From NCBI GenBank assembly GCA_963832895.1, contig CAWHVQ010000002.1, positions 248,001 through 312,000 on the forward strand: a stretch of DNA of 64,000 bases. Reading direction: 5' to 3'. The first letter of the stretch is position 1, and each line of letters begins with the position of its first letter. The position numbers and the translations under genes are program-made. Below are positions 8,595-17,926 of this stretch, in pieces. This DNA comes from JAMXLO01 sp963832895 (GTDB lineage: Bacteria; Pseudomonadota; Alphaproteobacteria; Acetobacterales; Acetobacteraceae). The notes under the pieces are model-generated. The model saw only the letters and a list, made by a program, of their open reading frames with translations. It was not told the DNA's origin and made no database searches.

Positions 8595-9449
8595 ATGCAA
8601 TTCGACCAGATCACCTACGAAACCATCGGCAAGACCGCCATCATCACGCTGAACCGTCCGGAGAAGCGCAACGCGCTCAGCGCGCATCTACTGCGCGAGC
8701 TGCATGAGGCGCTGCTGGAGGCTGACGAGTACAATCCGATCCACAGCGTCGTGCTGCGCGGCGCGGGGCCGCATTTCTGCGCCGGTGCCGATCTCAGCGA
8801 GTACTCCTCGGGTCGCGGCGAAGACTATCGCGGCCGTCAGGAGATCGACGATGACGTGTGGCGTCTCGAACAGGGCCAGCGCCTGCGCATCGCGCTGTTC
8901 GACATGCACAAGCCGGTGATCGCTCAGGTGCACGGCACGTGCATCGGCATAGGCACCGATCTCGCATGGCTTTGCGACATGGTTATCGTCGCCGATGACG
9001 CGCGGATCGGCTTCCCGCCGGTGCGCGACCTCGGTACGCCGCCCGGCAGCATGTGGCTGTATCATTGCGGTCCGCAATGGGCGAAACGTCTGCTGTTCAC
9101 TGGCGACAGCGTCACCGGCGCGGACGCCGCGCGTATCGGGCTGGCGATGAAATCCGTGCCGGCGACGGAACTGGCAGCCGAGGTGATGCGGCTGGCGGAA
9201 CGCATGGGGATGGTGGATCCGCATTTGCTGTCAGCCAACAAGCGGCTGGTCAATCTCGGGCTGGAGCTGATGGGTGCGCGCACCTTGCAGCGCATCGGCG
9301 CCGAGATCGACGCGCGTGGCCACAACGCACCGATGGCGCGCGAATTCCGCCAGACGATGCGCACCCACGGGGTGAAGTACGCCTTCCAGAAGCGCGACGC
9401 GGCGTTCGGCCGCGGGTTCGCCACGGTTGAGGGGCCCGATTCCGACTAA
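8595..9449 (+). CDS. Enoyl-CoA hydratase/isomerase family protein
   Basis: 284 residues. ATG 8595 follows GGGAGGAAG; the frame is open upstream but unlike the family. Crotonase signatures are LNRPEKRNALS, the oxyanion-hole block FCAGADLSEYSSG and VHGTCIGIGTDLAWLCD. The usual catalytic Glu region (GFPPVRDLGTPPGS) has Pro/Val where many hydratases carry Glu. It may therefore be an isomerase, hydrolase or decarboxylase rather than a hydratase. It is divergent from the enolase-superfamily gene and probably acts on the CoA thioester made by the CoA-transferase. Confidence 0.88.
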   Translation: MQFDQITYETIGKTAIITLNRPEKRNALSAHLLRELHEALLEADEYNPIHSVVLRGAGPHFCAGADLSEYSSGRGEDYRGRQEIDDDVWRLEQGQRLRIALFDMHKPVIAQVHGTCIGIGTDLAWLCDMVIVADDARIGFPPVRDLGTPPGSMWLYHCGPQWAKRLLFTGDSVTGADAARIGLAMKSVPATELAAEVMRLAERMGMVDPHLLSANKRLVNLGLELMGARTLQRIGAEIDARGHNAPMAREFRQTMRTHGVKYAFQKRDAAFGRGFATVEGPDSD

Positions 9450-9491
9450 GCAACTCCGGGTGCAGGGATTTTGTAACTCGCTGGAGATACG

Positions 9492-9902
9492 TTGCGGAAT
9501 CCTCACGACATTCTGAGCGACGTCATGCCTTCGCCCGCCGATAACGTTATCCTCACGTTTCCCCCGCGCACGGTGTCGCAAGAGGAACAGATGCTGCTCG
9601 CCGAGTGGTTCGCGGCAACTCAACGCGCGGACCTCGATGTCGAACGTGCGTACATCAGCGAGCGGCGCGGCGACGATCCGAAGATCGTCGGCCGCATTGT
9701 GGTGGTGCTACGGTCGAGCAAACATCCGGCGTTCCTGGTCTTCGCGCCGACCGAGTCGCTCTTCTGGGTCGTAACGGCGGCGCCGGCGTGGGACAAAGTG
9801 CATCGCTTCCGCACACTGCGCGCAGCGCTGAACTCGATCCGGCCCGTACTGGACGGGCCGGACGCCATGCAAATTTCCGGGCTCTCCGGCAATCTCGCCT
9901 GA
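9492..9902 (+). CDS. Hypothetical protein
   Basis: 136 residues from TTG 9492; ATG 9525 (MPSPADNV) is an alternative start. The body (IVGRIVVVLRSSKHPAFLVFAPTESLFWVVTAA) has a beta-rich look and ends in a helix (RFRTLRAALNSIRPVL). No signal peptide, membrane segment or recognised motif is visible. It stands alone between the enoyl-CoA hydratase and a convergent gene. Confidence 0.5.
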   Translation: MRNPHDILSDVMPSPADNVILTFPPRTVSQEEQMLLAEWFAATQRADLDVERAYISERRGDDPKIVGRIVVVLRSSKHPAFLVFAPTESLFWVVTAAPAWDKVHRFRTLRAALNSIRPVLDGPDAMQISGLSGNLA

Positions 9903-9914
9903 TTGCAGCTTCGT

Positions 9915-11150
9915 TCAGCCGGTCATGTGATTCGAGCCGGTGCCGGTCATCGCCGCCGGGCTAGGCGTCTGGTTCGCCGTCAGACTGCCGAACAGGCCGT
10001 GCATCTCGTCTTGCACGCCGGACGTGAAGTAGATCGTATTGGAGCTGCCCGCCGATCCGTTGTTGCCGGGAATTAGCTCCCACAGGTCCGGGATCACGAT
10101 TGGGTTGCCGCCTGCGTCGGTTAGGTTACCGACGAACTGGTCATTCTTCAGGTTATACGCTTCGATGGTGCCGTCGCCGAAGTTGCCGACCAGCAGATCG
10201 CCGCCAAACGAACCGAAGCTCGAAGGCGCAATGGCGAGGCCCCAGGGCGAATCGAGCGCTCCACCCGACGCAACGCGCGCCAGCAGATGGCCCTGGAGGT
10301 CGAATTCGTCCACGAAACCATTGCCGGGCCCGGCGACGTCGTCATGCTTTGCGTCGTCCTGCAACGCGTATGTCACGAATAGCTTGCCGTTCAGTACCTG
10401 CACGTTGAATGGCGCATAGCCCGTTGGAAGGTTATCGTCGGTGAAGCTGTTCACCTCGTTGAAGTTCTGGTCGTAGACGTCAACAGTGCCGTGGCGAAAG
10501 TTGGCCGCGTACAGCAACGGGCCGGTGTCGGCAATCGCCAGACCCTTATAGACCGCTCCAACACCCTGCGCCTCATTGCCATCAGCCGGATTGGCGGATT
10601 CGTTGACAGCGATGATGGACTGGCTGCCGGCGGCCGGGGTCCAGCCGGAGATCGTGCCGTCCTCAGTCGCGAACAGGAAATTCGCAGGCGAGCCGTCCTG
10701 CAACGTGAAGGCCCCGGTTGACGCGAACGAGTTGAACACTTGGCCTGTCGGTGCCGCCGGTCCACCATCAAGTGTTGGAGCAGCGATGGTTACTGGCGGG
10801 ATCGCATTGAGCGTCACGCCGTTGGCAGTGACGCTGTCGATGCTCGAGACACCGGAGTTGTTCTCGGAGATCCAGAATGGTCCGGTCGCGCTGTAGGCAA
10901 CGCCCCATGGGTTGATCAGGTTCGGATCGGTCTGCTGCGCCGATCCGGCTTGAGTGGAGCCATCCGATATCAGGTTGGTCTGCGTGAAGGTGGTCGGCGA
11001 CAACACTTGCTGGCGTGGGAAATGTGAATGCACGGCGAAACCTCCCGTTGAAGTTGGAACGCCTGCCCGGCCGCGGCGAAGGACACTCCGGTTCGCCGCG
11101 GTGACCGCGAATAGGGGGACGCGCCAGGTGTCGCGGTCGTCCTTGCTCAC
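9915..11150 (-). CDS. TIGR03118 family protein (beta-propeller-like)
   Basis: 411 residues. From ~50 on the protein matches the TIGR03118 family: LISDGSTQAG, DPNLINPWGVAYSATGPFWI, KGLAIADTGPLLYAANF, PFNVQVLNGKLFVTYA and HLLARVASGGALDSPWGLAI. Repeating strand patterns suggest a beta-propeller, probably exported. The N-terminal ~38 residues are poorly conserved, and a GTG at about 11033 (reading HSHFPRQQ) could be the true start. The last ~15 residues (SPAAMTGTGSNHMTG) are low complexity. Function is unknown. Confidence 0.8.
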   Translation of the reverse strand: MSKDDRDTWRVPLFAVTAANRSVLRRGRAGVPTSTGGFAVHSHFPRQQVLSPTTFTQTNLISDGSTQAGSAQQTDPNLINPWGVAYSATGPFWISENNSGVSSIDSVTANGVTLNAIPPVTIAAPTLDGGPAAPTGQVFNSFASTGAFTLQDGSPANFLFATEDGTISGWTPAAGSQSIIAVNESANPADGNEAQGVGAVYKGLAIADTGPLLYAANFRHGTVDVYDQNFNEVNSFTDDNLPTGYAPFNVQVLNGKLFVTYALQDDAKHDDVAGPGNGFVDEFDLQGHLLARVASGGALDSPWGLAIAPSSFGSFGGDLLVGNFGDGTIEAYNLKNDQFVGNLTDAGGNPIVIPDLWELIPGNNGSAGSSNTIYFTSGVQDEMHGLFGSLTANQTPSPAAMTGTGSNHMTG

Positions 11151-11392
11151 GTTCAGTTGTTTGCGCCCCGTTCCGTGCGTCGGGCGCCAATATCGACGCT
11201 CGCGGCCGCCCCAAAATACCCGCGCAAGTCAGGATTTTATACAAATCGCAGCGTCATGAATCCGTCTCAGTCGACGCCTTGTCGAGGCCGGCTGGATCCC
11301 GCTGGCAATACGTCGTCTACACTCTGTACAATGGTGCTACGCAATTACGACGGCTTCTGCCGCAATGCCAGTGACAAATATACCGTGTTCCT

Positions 11393-11740
11393 CTACGCAT
11401 GGATGGCATTCTGATGCAAATACGGCGCGGCGAACGCGCCCAGCCACGCTGTCGTGGTCCACAGCACCAGCAAGACGCCATAGGCGCGCACGGTGAGGGG
11501 CGGCACCGGCGCGTCCTCGGTCAATGCGTCGCCGCCATTCAGGACCAGCGCCGTCAAGGGCACATAGATAAGAAAGCTCGCCAGCGTCGCGATCGTCAGC
11601 GCGGCGAGACATGCCTGCCAGCCGAACACAAGCCCTGGCACAAAAGCCGTCAGCACGAACGGCAGTCCCAGTGCCAGTCCTTGTGCATGATGCAGTGAGG
11701 GCCAGGCGAGATCGGCGGTCGTCGGTCGCAGGTATCGCAT
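11393..11740 (-). CDS. Small membrane protein at the end of the sulfite reductase operon
   Basis: 115 residues with three or four hydrophobic helices (ALGLPFVLTAFVPGLVFGW, LTIATLASFLIYVPLTALVL, VLLVLWTTTAWLGAFAA). ATG 11740 lies 3 bp after the cysI stop, and an in-frame TTG at 11746 would overlap it. Tight spacing means cotranscription with the sulfite reductase genes. No family is recognised. A role in sulfite or sulfate transport or membrane anchoring is only a guess from position. Confidence 0.6.
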   Translation of the reverse strand: MRYLRPTTADLAWPSLHHAQGLALGLPFVLTAFVPGLVFGWQACLAALTIATLASFLIYVPLTALVLNGGDALTEDAPVPPLTVRAYGVLLVLWTTTAWLGAFAAPYLHQNAIHA

Positions 11741-11742
11741 TG

Positions 11743-13440
11743 TCAACTCCGCAGTTCTGGGGCCAGGTCTTCGTGGAATGCGTTGCCCGCCCTGGTCGGG
11801 CGGATGTGGCCGGCACGGATCGTGTAATCGCCGAAGCGTTCGCCAGGCCCGCGGTGTTCAGCATACTCGCGGAACAGCGGCGCGAGCGCCGTAACGATCG
11901 CATCGCCACCGACGTCTCGGCGGTACAGCTTGTTCATGCGCGTGCCGTCGGATGCTCCGCCAAGATACAGGTTGTAGAGGCCAGGGCTGCGCCCCACGAG
12001 GCCGATCTCCGCAAGGTACGGCCGCGCACAGCCGTTCGGGCAGCCGGTCATGCGGATCGTTATGTCGTCCTGCGCCAGGCCCGCGTTCTCCAGTTCCGCT
12101 TCGAGGCGTGTGACCAATTCCGGCAGATAACGTTCGCTCTCCGCCAGAGCGAGCCCGCAGGTCGGCAACGCCACGCAGGCGAGCGCATTGCGGCGCAACG
12201 CACTCACATTCACATCCAGACGGTGCGCCTGCAGCAACGCCGCCACGTGGGCCTTTCGCTCCGCGGGAATGTCGGCAAGCACCAGATTCTGGTTGGGCGT
12301 GATGATGAAGCGACCAACGTTCAGTTTCGCTATCGCGTGCAGACCCGCAAGGTCCCGCACGCGACCGTTCTCGACGAACAACGTGAAATGCCACGCGCCG
12401 TCATCGCCTTCCGCCCAGCCAAGCCGGTCGCCATGGTCGGTGAAGGCGAAGTCGCGTGCAGCCGACAGCGTGTAGCCCAGCCGGCGTTCCACCTCCGTGC
12501 GGAATCCGCCGAGGCCCATGCGCTCAATGGTGTATTTCAGCCGCGCGTGCTTGCGGTCGGAGCGGTCGCCGAAATCGCGCTGCACCGTCACGACCTTTTC
12601 CGCCACATCGATCGCCTGATCGGGGCGGCAGAAGCCGATCACATCGCCGGTGCGCGGGAACGTGTCGGGCTCGCCATGTGTCATGCCCATGCCGCCGCCT
12701 ACCACCACGTTGTAGCCGACGATGCGGCCGGCCTGTTCGATCGCGATGAAGCCCAGATCGTGCGCGAATACGTCGACGTCGTTGTGCGGCGGCAGCGCGA
12801 CCGCGACCTTGAACTTGCGCGGCATGTAAGTGCGGCCGTAGATCGGCTCGTCTTCCTCATCACCGCCGGATTGCTGCTCGCCGTCGATCCAGATCTCGTG
12901 CCAGGCACGGCTCCTCGGCAGCAGATGCATCCCGATCGCCCGCGCCAACCCGGCGAGTTCGGCGTGCGCGCGACTCTGCCACGGATTGACCCGCGCGATG
13001 ACGTTGCGGTTCACGTCGCCGCACGCCGCGATCGTGTCGAGCATCGCATCGTTCAGTCCGCTGATTGCGTGCCGCAGGTTGCTTTTGATGATGCCGTGGA
13101 ACTGGATGGTCTGCCGCGTCGTCAGCCTCAGCGTGCCGTTGCCACGCTCGCGCGCGATGCGCTCCGCGGCCAGCCACTGTTGCGGCGTCAGGACGCCGCC
13201 CGGCGCGCGCAGCCGCGCCATGAAGACGAAGGCCTTCTCCATCTTCTTGCGGCCGCGCTCCGCGCGCAGGTCGCGATCATCCTGCAAATAGATCCCGTGG
13301 AATTTGGTCAGCTGCTGATCGTCGTCGGACAGCGATCCGGTCTCGACGCGCGTCAGTCCCTCCGCGATCGTGCCACGCAGGAAGCGGCTGTTGCCTTTGA
13401 TCGCCTCGTTGGGCGAAGGTGGCCGCTGATCAGTAGACAT
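11743..13440 (-). CDS. cysI: Sulfite reductase hemoprotein (NADPH), beta subunit
   Basis: 565 residues from ATG 13440, overlapping the cysJ stop by 11 bp. It is a siroheme/[4Fe-4S] reductase with two ferredoxin-like half domains (FHGIYLQDDRDLR near 45). The cluster ligands are CVALPTC (C-x5-C) and TGCPNGC (C-x3-C) in the C-terminal third. The TTRQTIQFHGI block near 120 is also characteristic. It reduces sulfite to sulfide with electrons from CysJ. Siroheme is supplied by the two upstream genes. The longer upstream open frame is low-complexity sequence antisense to nothing known and is rejected as start. Confidence 0.93.
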   Translation of the reverse strand: MSTDQRPPSPNEAIKGNSRFLRGTIAEGLTRVETGSLSDDDQQLTKFHGIYLQDDRDLRAERGRKKMEKAFVFMARLRAPGGVLTPQQWLAAERIARERGNGTLRLTTRQTIQFHGIIKSNLRHAISGLNDAMLDTIAACGDVNRNVIARVNPWQSRAHAELAGLARAIGMHLLPRSRAWHEIWIDGEQQSGGDEEDEPIYGRTYMPRKFKVAVALPPHNDVDVFAHDLGFIAIEQAGRIVGYNVVVGGGMGMTHGEPDTFPRTGDVIGFCRPDQAIDVAEKVVTVQRDFGDRSDRKHARLKYTIERMGLGGFRTEVERRLGYTLSAARDFAFTDHGDRLGWAEGDDGAWHFTLFVENGRVRDLAGLHAIAKLNVGRFIITPNQNLVLADIPAERKAHVAALLQAHRLDVNVSALRRNALACVALPTCGLALAESERYLPELVTRLEAELENAGLAQDDITIRMTGCPNGCARPYLAEIGLVGRSPGLYNLYLGGASDGTRMNKLYRRDVGGDAIVTALAPLFREYAEHRGPGERFGDYTIRAGHIRPTRAGNAFHEDLAPELRS

Positions 13441-15133
13441 CGCGCAGATACCTCCCCTCGCGCCGCAGCGCATCGAGCGCCGCCACACCGTCCTTGCCCT
13501 GCCCGCCGAGGATGTGCTGCAACGTCGTGTGCACGTCCTTCGCCATTGCTTTGGCATCGCCGCACACGTAGATCGCCGCACCCTCCTGTACCCACGCGTA
13601 CAGCTCGCGCCGCGCGTCCCATAGCGCACGCTGGACGTAGCGCTTCTCCGGTTGATCGCGTGAGAACGCCACGTCGAGCCGGGTCAGCACGCCGCGCTTC
13701 AGCAGGTCCTGCCATTCGAGCTGATACAGGAAGTCGTGCGTGTAGTTGCGGTGGCCGAACACCAGCCAGTTGCGCCCGCGCGCGCCGATCGCATCGCGCT
13801 CCTGCATGAACGCGCGGAACGGTGCCACACCGGTGCCCGGCCCGATCATGATGACGGCCCGATCGGGATCCGTCGGCAGACGGAAATGCGCGTTTGGCTT
13901 CAGGAACACGCGCAGCCGATCGCCGGTCGCGCGCCGCTCCACCACATCCACCGATGCAACGCCGTTACGCTCGCGTCCATGCGTCGCATAACGCACCGCC
14001 GCCACCAGCAGATGCGCCTCGTCCGGCACCGCCTTCCGGCTAGAGGCAATCGAGTAGTAACGCGGCGCCAACGGTCGCAGCAGCGACAGAAGTTCCGTCT
14101 CGCTCAGGCTGCGCGGCGCGGCCTCCAGCATGTCGATGATCTGCCAGCCGTCCTGGCGCGTCAGCGATTCGCCGCGCGTGTATTCGTCGAACTTCGGCGC
14201 CGTCAGCGTGGTGATATCGAACTGCTCCAGCAGCGTCGAGCGCAACGGCGCGTTGCCTGAGAGTCCCGTCGTCGCCAGCACCGTGTCCACCAGCCGCGGA
14301 TCATTGACCGGCACGAACCCAAGGGAGTCACCCGGCTCATACTCGATGCCGGCCCCCGCGAGCGACAGCTCGACATGCCAGGTATCGGAGGTGGACCGGC
14401 TACCCGAGAGGCAGACGCGCTCGATTACCTCCGCCTCGAATGGCCGCGAGCGACTCCAGGCGGCCGTTCCGGTAGCGGGACGGGCGAAATCGACATGGAT
14501 GACCGCGCCGGCCTCCGGCTCGCCCAACTCGGCCTGAAGCGTGCCGAGCGTCGTGTCGATCCAGCTTCCGGCGGGCGCCTCGTAATCGAGGTCGCACTCG
14601 ATCCGATCCGCCACGCGCGAAGCACCCAGCGCGGCAAAGCGCTCGTCGAACAGCCGGCCGGTCTCGCAGAACTTCGCGTAGGCGAGGTCGCCCAGCGCCA
14701 GCACGGCGTAGCGTAGCCCATCGAGGCGTGGCGCATCGTCGGCCATCAACGCGGCAAAGAAGTCGATCCCGCGCTGCGGCGGGTCGCCCTCGCCCCACGT
14801 GCTGGCGATAACCAACAGGTTCTGCACGCCAGCGACCTGCGCTGGCGTGGCGTCAGCCATGTCGAGCACCCGCGCGGCGAAACCCAACTTGCCGGCAGCC
14901 TTGCGCGCGACATCGGCCAGCGCCTCGGCGTTGCCGGACTCGGTCGCGAACAGGATGGTCAGCGGCGCCCGGCGTGCCGGTGGTGCCGCTGCAGCGGGCT
15001 GTGGCGCGGTCGCCGCCTGATATCCGGCAAGGAACCCGCTCAGCCAGGTCCGCTGTTCGGCGTTCGTCCGCGAGATGATGTGGTTCAGCGCAACGATCTG
15101 ATCGGCCGGAAATGGCGCGGTCTCAGGCAGCAT
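13430..15133 (-). CDS. cysJ: Sulfite reductase flavoprotein, alpha subunit
   Basis: 567 residues. Order: N-terminal linker; flavodoxin domain with the FMN loop FATESGNAEALAD (~residue 67); connecting and FAD domain with RYYSIASS; NADPH domain with GPGTGVAPFRAFMQER and the C-terminal VCGDAKAMAKDV and VQEGAAIYVCGD blocks. It passes electrons NADPH-FAD-FMN to CysI. It overlaps cobA by 11 bp and cysI by 11 bp, so the operon is translationally coupled. Confidence 0.93.
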   Translation of the reverse strand: MLPETAPFPADQIVALNHIISRTNAEQRTWLSGFLAGYQAATAPQPAAAAPPARRAPLTILFATESGNAEALADVARKAAGKLGFAARVLDMADATPAQVAGVQNLLVIASTWGEGDPPQRGIDFFAALMADDAPRLDGLRYAVLALGDLAYAKFCETGRLFDERFAALGASRVADRIECDLDYEAPAGSWIDTTLGTLQAELGEPEAGAVIHVDFARPATGTAAWSRSRPFEAEVIERVCLSGSRSTSDTWHVELSLAGAGIEYEPGDSLGFVPVNDPRLVDTVLATTGLSGNAPLRSTLLEQFDITTLTAPKFDEYTRGESLTRQDGWQIIDMLEAAPRSLSETELLSLLRPLAPRYYSIASSRKAVPDEAHLLVAAVRYATHGRERNGVASVDVVERRATGDRLRVFLKPNAHFRLPTDPDRAVIMIGPGTGVAPFRAFMQERDAIGARGRNWLVFGHRNYTHDFLYQLEWQDLLKRGVLTRLDVAFSRDQPEKRYVQRALWDARRELYAWVQEGAAIYVCGDAKAMAKDVHTTLQHILGGQGKDGVAALDALRREGRYLRDVY

Positions 15134-15908
15134 GGCGTTCTCCTTGAGCCTGTGGCGCAGTGTCCTGCCAGGCGGTAAGCAGCGGCCGCAGTGCGACGAC
15201 TGGGCCGATAATGATCAGCGTTGGCGCATGCGATGGGATGGCGGCGGCGCAGCGCTCCGCATCCACCAGCGTGGAGATCGCCACACGCTGGCGCGGCGTG
15301 GTCGCCTCGGTGACGAACGCGACGGCTTCATCGGACCGCCGCCCTGCCGCGCGTAGGTGTGCGGCGATCACCCCGATCTGGCGCAGAGCCATGTAGAGCA
15401 CCAGCACGTCGGCGCCGCGCGCCAACGCGCTCCAGTCGAGGTCGGGCGGCTCGCACTTGACGTCATGACCCGTGACAAACGCAACGCTGTGCGCGAGGCC
15501 TCGATGGGTGACCGGAATGCCGGCCGCCGCCGCCCCGCCGATGCCGGCGCTGACCCCCGGGACGATGCGAAAGCGGATCCCAGCCGCCGCCAGCGCCAAC
15601 GCCTCCTCGCCGCCGCGCCCGAACACCAGCGGGTCGCCACCCTTCAGCCGAACCACCCGATGTCCCTCGCGCGCCAGCCCGATCAGCCGCTGATTGATGC
15701 GAAGCTGCGGCGTCCGTCGCCCGGCGGCGCGCTTGCCCACCGGCTCCAGCCGCGCCTGCGGCGCCTGCGCCAGGATCTCCGGCGACACGAGCGCGTCGTG
15801 CAGCACGACGTCGGCTTCCGCGAGTGCCCGGGCGGCGCGCACCGTCAGCAGCCCCGGGTCGCCAGGGCCTGCGCCGACCAGCCATACAGTACCCGGCTCG
15901 AAGGTCAT
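15123..15908 (-). CDS. cobA: Uroporphyrinogen-III C-methyltransferase
   Basis: 261 residues from ATG 15908. SUMT motifs: VWLVGAGPGDPGLLTV at the N-terminus, RLKGGDPLVFGRGGEE (SAM binding), VPGVSAGIGGAAAAGIPVTHRG and VTGHD. It makes precorrin-2 for siroheme, the CysI cofactor. It lies between the precorrin-2 dehydrogenase gene (4-bp overlap) and cysJ. Together the two upstream genes do the job of the fused CysG of enterobacteria. Confidence 0.93.
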   Translation of the reverse strand: MTFEPGTVWLVGAGPGDPGLLTVRAARALAEADVVLHDALVSPEILAQAPQARLEPVGKRAAGRRTPQLRINQRLIGLAREGHRVVRLKGGDPLVFGRGGEEALALAAAGIRFRIVPGVSAGIGGAAAAGIPVTHRGLAHSVAFVTGHDVKCEPPDLDWSALARGADVLVLYMALRQIGVIAAHLRAAGRRSDEAVAFVTEATTPRQRVAISTLVDAERCAAAIPSHAPTLIIIGPVVALRPLLTAWQDTAPQAQGERHAA

Positions 15909-16456
15909 GCGAGCCACCCGTTGGCCTGCAGCAGCGCGTCCGTCAGCGCCGCCACATCGCCTCCCTCGCGCCGCCACTGCGCGCGATGCTCGCGCAGCAG
16001 AGCAACGCGATCGGCCCATTCGGCGCCATATTCGACGGCGATCCGTGCGCGGATGCGTGCCGCGAGGCCGGGACTGGCGCCGGCAGTGGACACCGTCAGC
16101 AGCAGGTCACCACGGCGGACCTCAGCGACATTGTGGAAGTCGCATAGCGCCGGCGCGTCCTCGACGTTGACCAACACCCGCGCCGAGCGCGCCAACGCGG
16201 CCAGTTCAGCGGCCCGTTCCCCGGGCAGCCCAGCGATCCAGAGGGCGCGGAGTTCGGCGAGCTCGGCCCCGCCTGGCAGGAAGTTCCGCAGCGCAGTGCC
16301 AACCGCCCCATCCAGCTCCTGATCCGGCTGGTCGGTGAACAGCAGCAAATGGCGAGCGCCGCCAGCACGCAAGGCGAGGAAACGCCGCAGCGCCAGTCCG
16401 CCCCGGCCGGCCACCGCGACCGGGACAGCGGCCGGGTCCAATGCCACGGCGATCAT
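15905..16456 (-). CDS. Precorrin-2 dehydrogenase / sirohydrochlorin ferrochelatase-like (CysG N-terminal type)
   Basis: 183 residues with the NAD-binding start VAVAGRGGLALRRFLAL, then VNVEDAPALCDFHNVAEVRRGDLLL and STAGASPGLAARIR, characteristic of the Met8/CysG-N family. Length equals the CysG N-terminal domain without the methyltransferase. It oxidises precorrin-2 to sirohydrochlorin and perhaps inserts iron. It is the first gene of the sulfite-reduction operon. Its stop overlaps cobA by ATGA. Confidence 0.88.
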   Translation of the reverse strand: MIAVALDPAAVPVAVAGRGGLALRRFLALRAGGARHLLLFTDQPDQELDGAVGTALRNFLPGGAELAELRALWIAGLPGERAAELAALARSARVLVNVEDAPALCDFHNVAEVRRGDLLLTVSTAGASPGLAARIRARIAVEYGAEWADRVALLREHRAQWRREGGDVAALTDALLQANGWLA

Positions 16457-16631
16457 CTGGAAAAGTCGCTTGGTCCAGGCATCGGAAACCCCGCTCGAGG
16501 AGCAATTCTGCCCCTAGCAGAGAAGGATTTTCCTCAGGGATGCAAGGCGGTGGCGAAAATAGCGAAAATCTTCCACATGCTCCGAGCATCGTGGGAACTA
16601 CCGTGCGTTCCCCACCCGCTCGGAGCAAGCT

Positions 16632-16660
16632 CCCCCTCCCCGTACGAGAGGGGGAGGGGG
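16632..16660. repeat. Perfect 10-bp inverted repeat (hairpin)
   Basis: CCCCCTCCCC at 16632-16641 and GGGGAGGGGG at 16651-16660 flank a 9-nt loop. It lies 7 bp beyond the stop of the minus-strand LLM gene (16668). It could end that transcript, but there is no T-tract. The sequence type (G/C-block palindrome) is common as a dispersed intergenic repeat. Confidence 0.5.
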
Positions 16661-16667
16661 CGGTTGT

Positions 16668-17858
16668 CTACTTTACCAGTTCCGGCTGCCGCGCCGGGGT
16701 CTTCCGGAACGCCGGCATTACCTCCTCGGCGAAGCGCTGCAACTGCTCCAGAGCCTCGGACTTCGGCACGCCGACCGACAGGCTGACGGAGATCCTGTCC
16801 AACGCCGGATACTTCGCCTCCAGCGCCTTCAGGTGGTCGATAACCTCTTGCGCGTTCCCCGTCAGGAACCCCCCAGCATTCACCGCATCCTCGATCCCCG
16901 GCAGCTTGGCCGTCGGCGCGCGCTTCGGATCACGCATGATCTCGACCTGCTCATCGGTCATCGCCCGCACCAGGCGCAACTCGCCGAACATCTTCATGTT
17001 CTCTTCGTAGTATTTCGCCGCGCGCCGGATGCCGTCCGCGCGGCTGTCCGCCATGTAGAAATGGAAGCCGAAGCACAACCGCTCGCCGAGTTCGATCTGC
17101 TTGCCCATTTTGGCGTGCGCTTCCTGCCAACCGAGCACGACCTTGTGCATGGCACCACCCTCAGCCGAGCCGCCGCCGACCATGCCCTGGATGCCGTGCT
17201 TCGCCATGAACTCCATGGCGCGCGCGGAACCGCCCTGGATCGGCTGCCATGTCTCAACCGGCAGCCGCATCGGCCGCGGCACCAGCGTCAGCTCCTTCAG
17301 CGTATAGCCGCGATACGGCACCTCCGGCGGCAGCGTGTAGTGCTTGCCCTTGTGGCTGAACGATTCTTCGTTGAACGACTTGAAGATGATATCGACCTGT
17401 TCCTCGAACAGCTCGCGATTGGCCGCCTGATCGATCAGCGGTGAGCCGAACGTCTCCACCTCGCGCGTATGATAGCCGCGGCCAAGGCCGAAGATCACCC
17501 GGCCATTGCTGAGAATGTCCGCCATCGCGTAATCCTCGGCCAACCGCAGCGGATGCCACATCGGCGCGATGTTGAAGCCGCAGCCGATCTTCAGGTGCTT
17601 CGTGACGTGCGTGAGATGTAGCGCCATCATCAGCACGTTCGGAATGCACTCGGTGCCTTCTCGCTGAAAATGGTGTTCCGCCATCCAGAATGCATTGTAG
17701 CCGAGACCATCCATCAGCACCGCCATCGACTGCGCCTTCTCCAGCGCTGTGGCGAGATGTTCGTTGGAATACAGGCGATCGTTGATTGGCGTGCCCGCGT
17801 AACCGATGTTGTCCAGATCGACGTGGCCTGCGTACAGGCTGTCAAATTTCGTAATCAT
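16668..17858 (-). CDS. LLM class flavin-dependent oxidoreductase
   Basis: 396 residues from ATG 17858, with GGAGG upstream; starts further upstream are rejected. Bacterial-luciferase-like TIM barrel: MDGLGYNAFWMAEHHFQ near 50-65, HPLRLAEDYAMADILSNGRVIFGLGRGYHTREVE (flavin phosphate region), and the C-terminal ITGNAQEV-like FLTGNAQEVIDHLKAL. It probably uses reduced FMN from a separate reductase to monooxygenate an organic substrate. It stands alone, back to back with the mutM relic. Confidence 0.9.
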   Translation of the reverse strand: MITKFDSLYAGHVDLDNIGYAGTPINDRLYSNEHLATALEKAQSMAVLMDGLGYNAFWMAEHHFQREGTECIPNVLMMALHLTHVTKHLKIGCGFNIAPMWHPLRLAEDYAMADILSNGRVIFGLGRGYHTREVETFGSPLIDQAANRELFEEQVDIIFKSFNEESFSHKGKHYTLPPEVPYRGYTLKELTLVPRPMRLPVETWQPIQGGSARAMEFMAKHGIQGMVGGGSAEGGAMHKVVLGWQEAHAKMGKQIELGERLCFGFHFYMADSRADGIRRAAKYYEENMKMFGELRLVRAMTDEQVEIMRDPKRAPTAKLPGIEDAVNAGGFLTGNAQEVIDHLKALEAKYPALDRISVSLSVGVPKSEALEQLQRFAEEVMPAFRKTPARQPELVK

Positions 17859-17926
17859 GCCGTTGTCCTCCGGGTACTTGCGGCCATGGTAGTGGAACAA
17901 CCGGAGTTGGCAACCGGGAGCGACCG

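Noticed and set aside
11611..13809. 732-codon plus-strand ORF
   Set aside because: It is the antisense shadow of cysI and cysJ; composition is that of GC-rich reverse frames.
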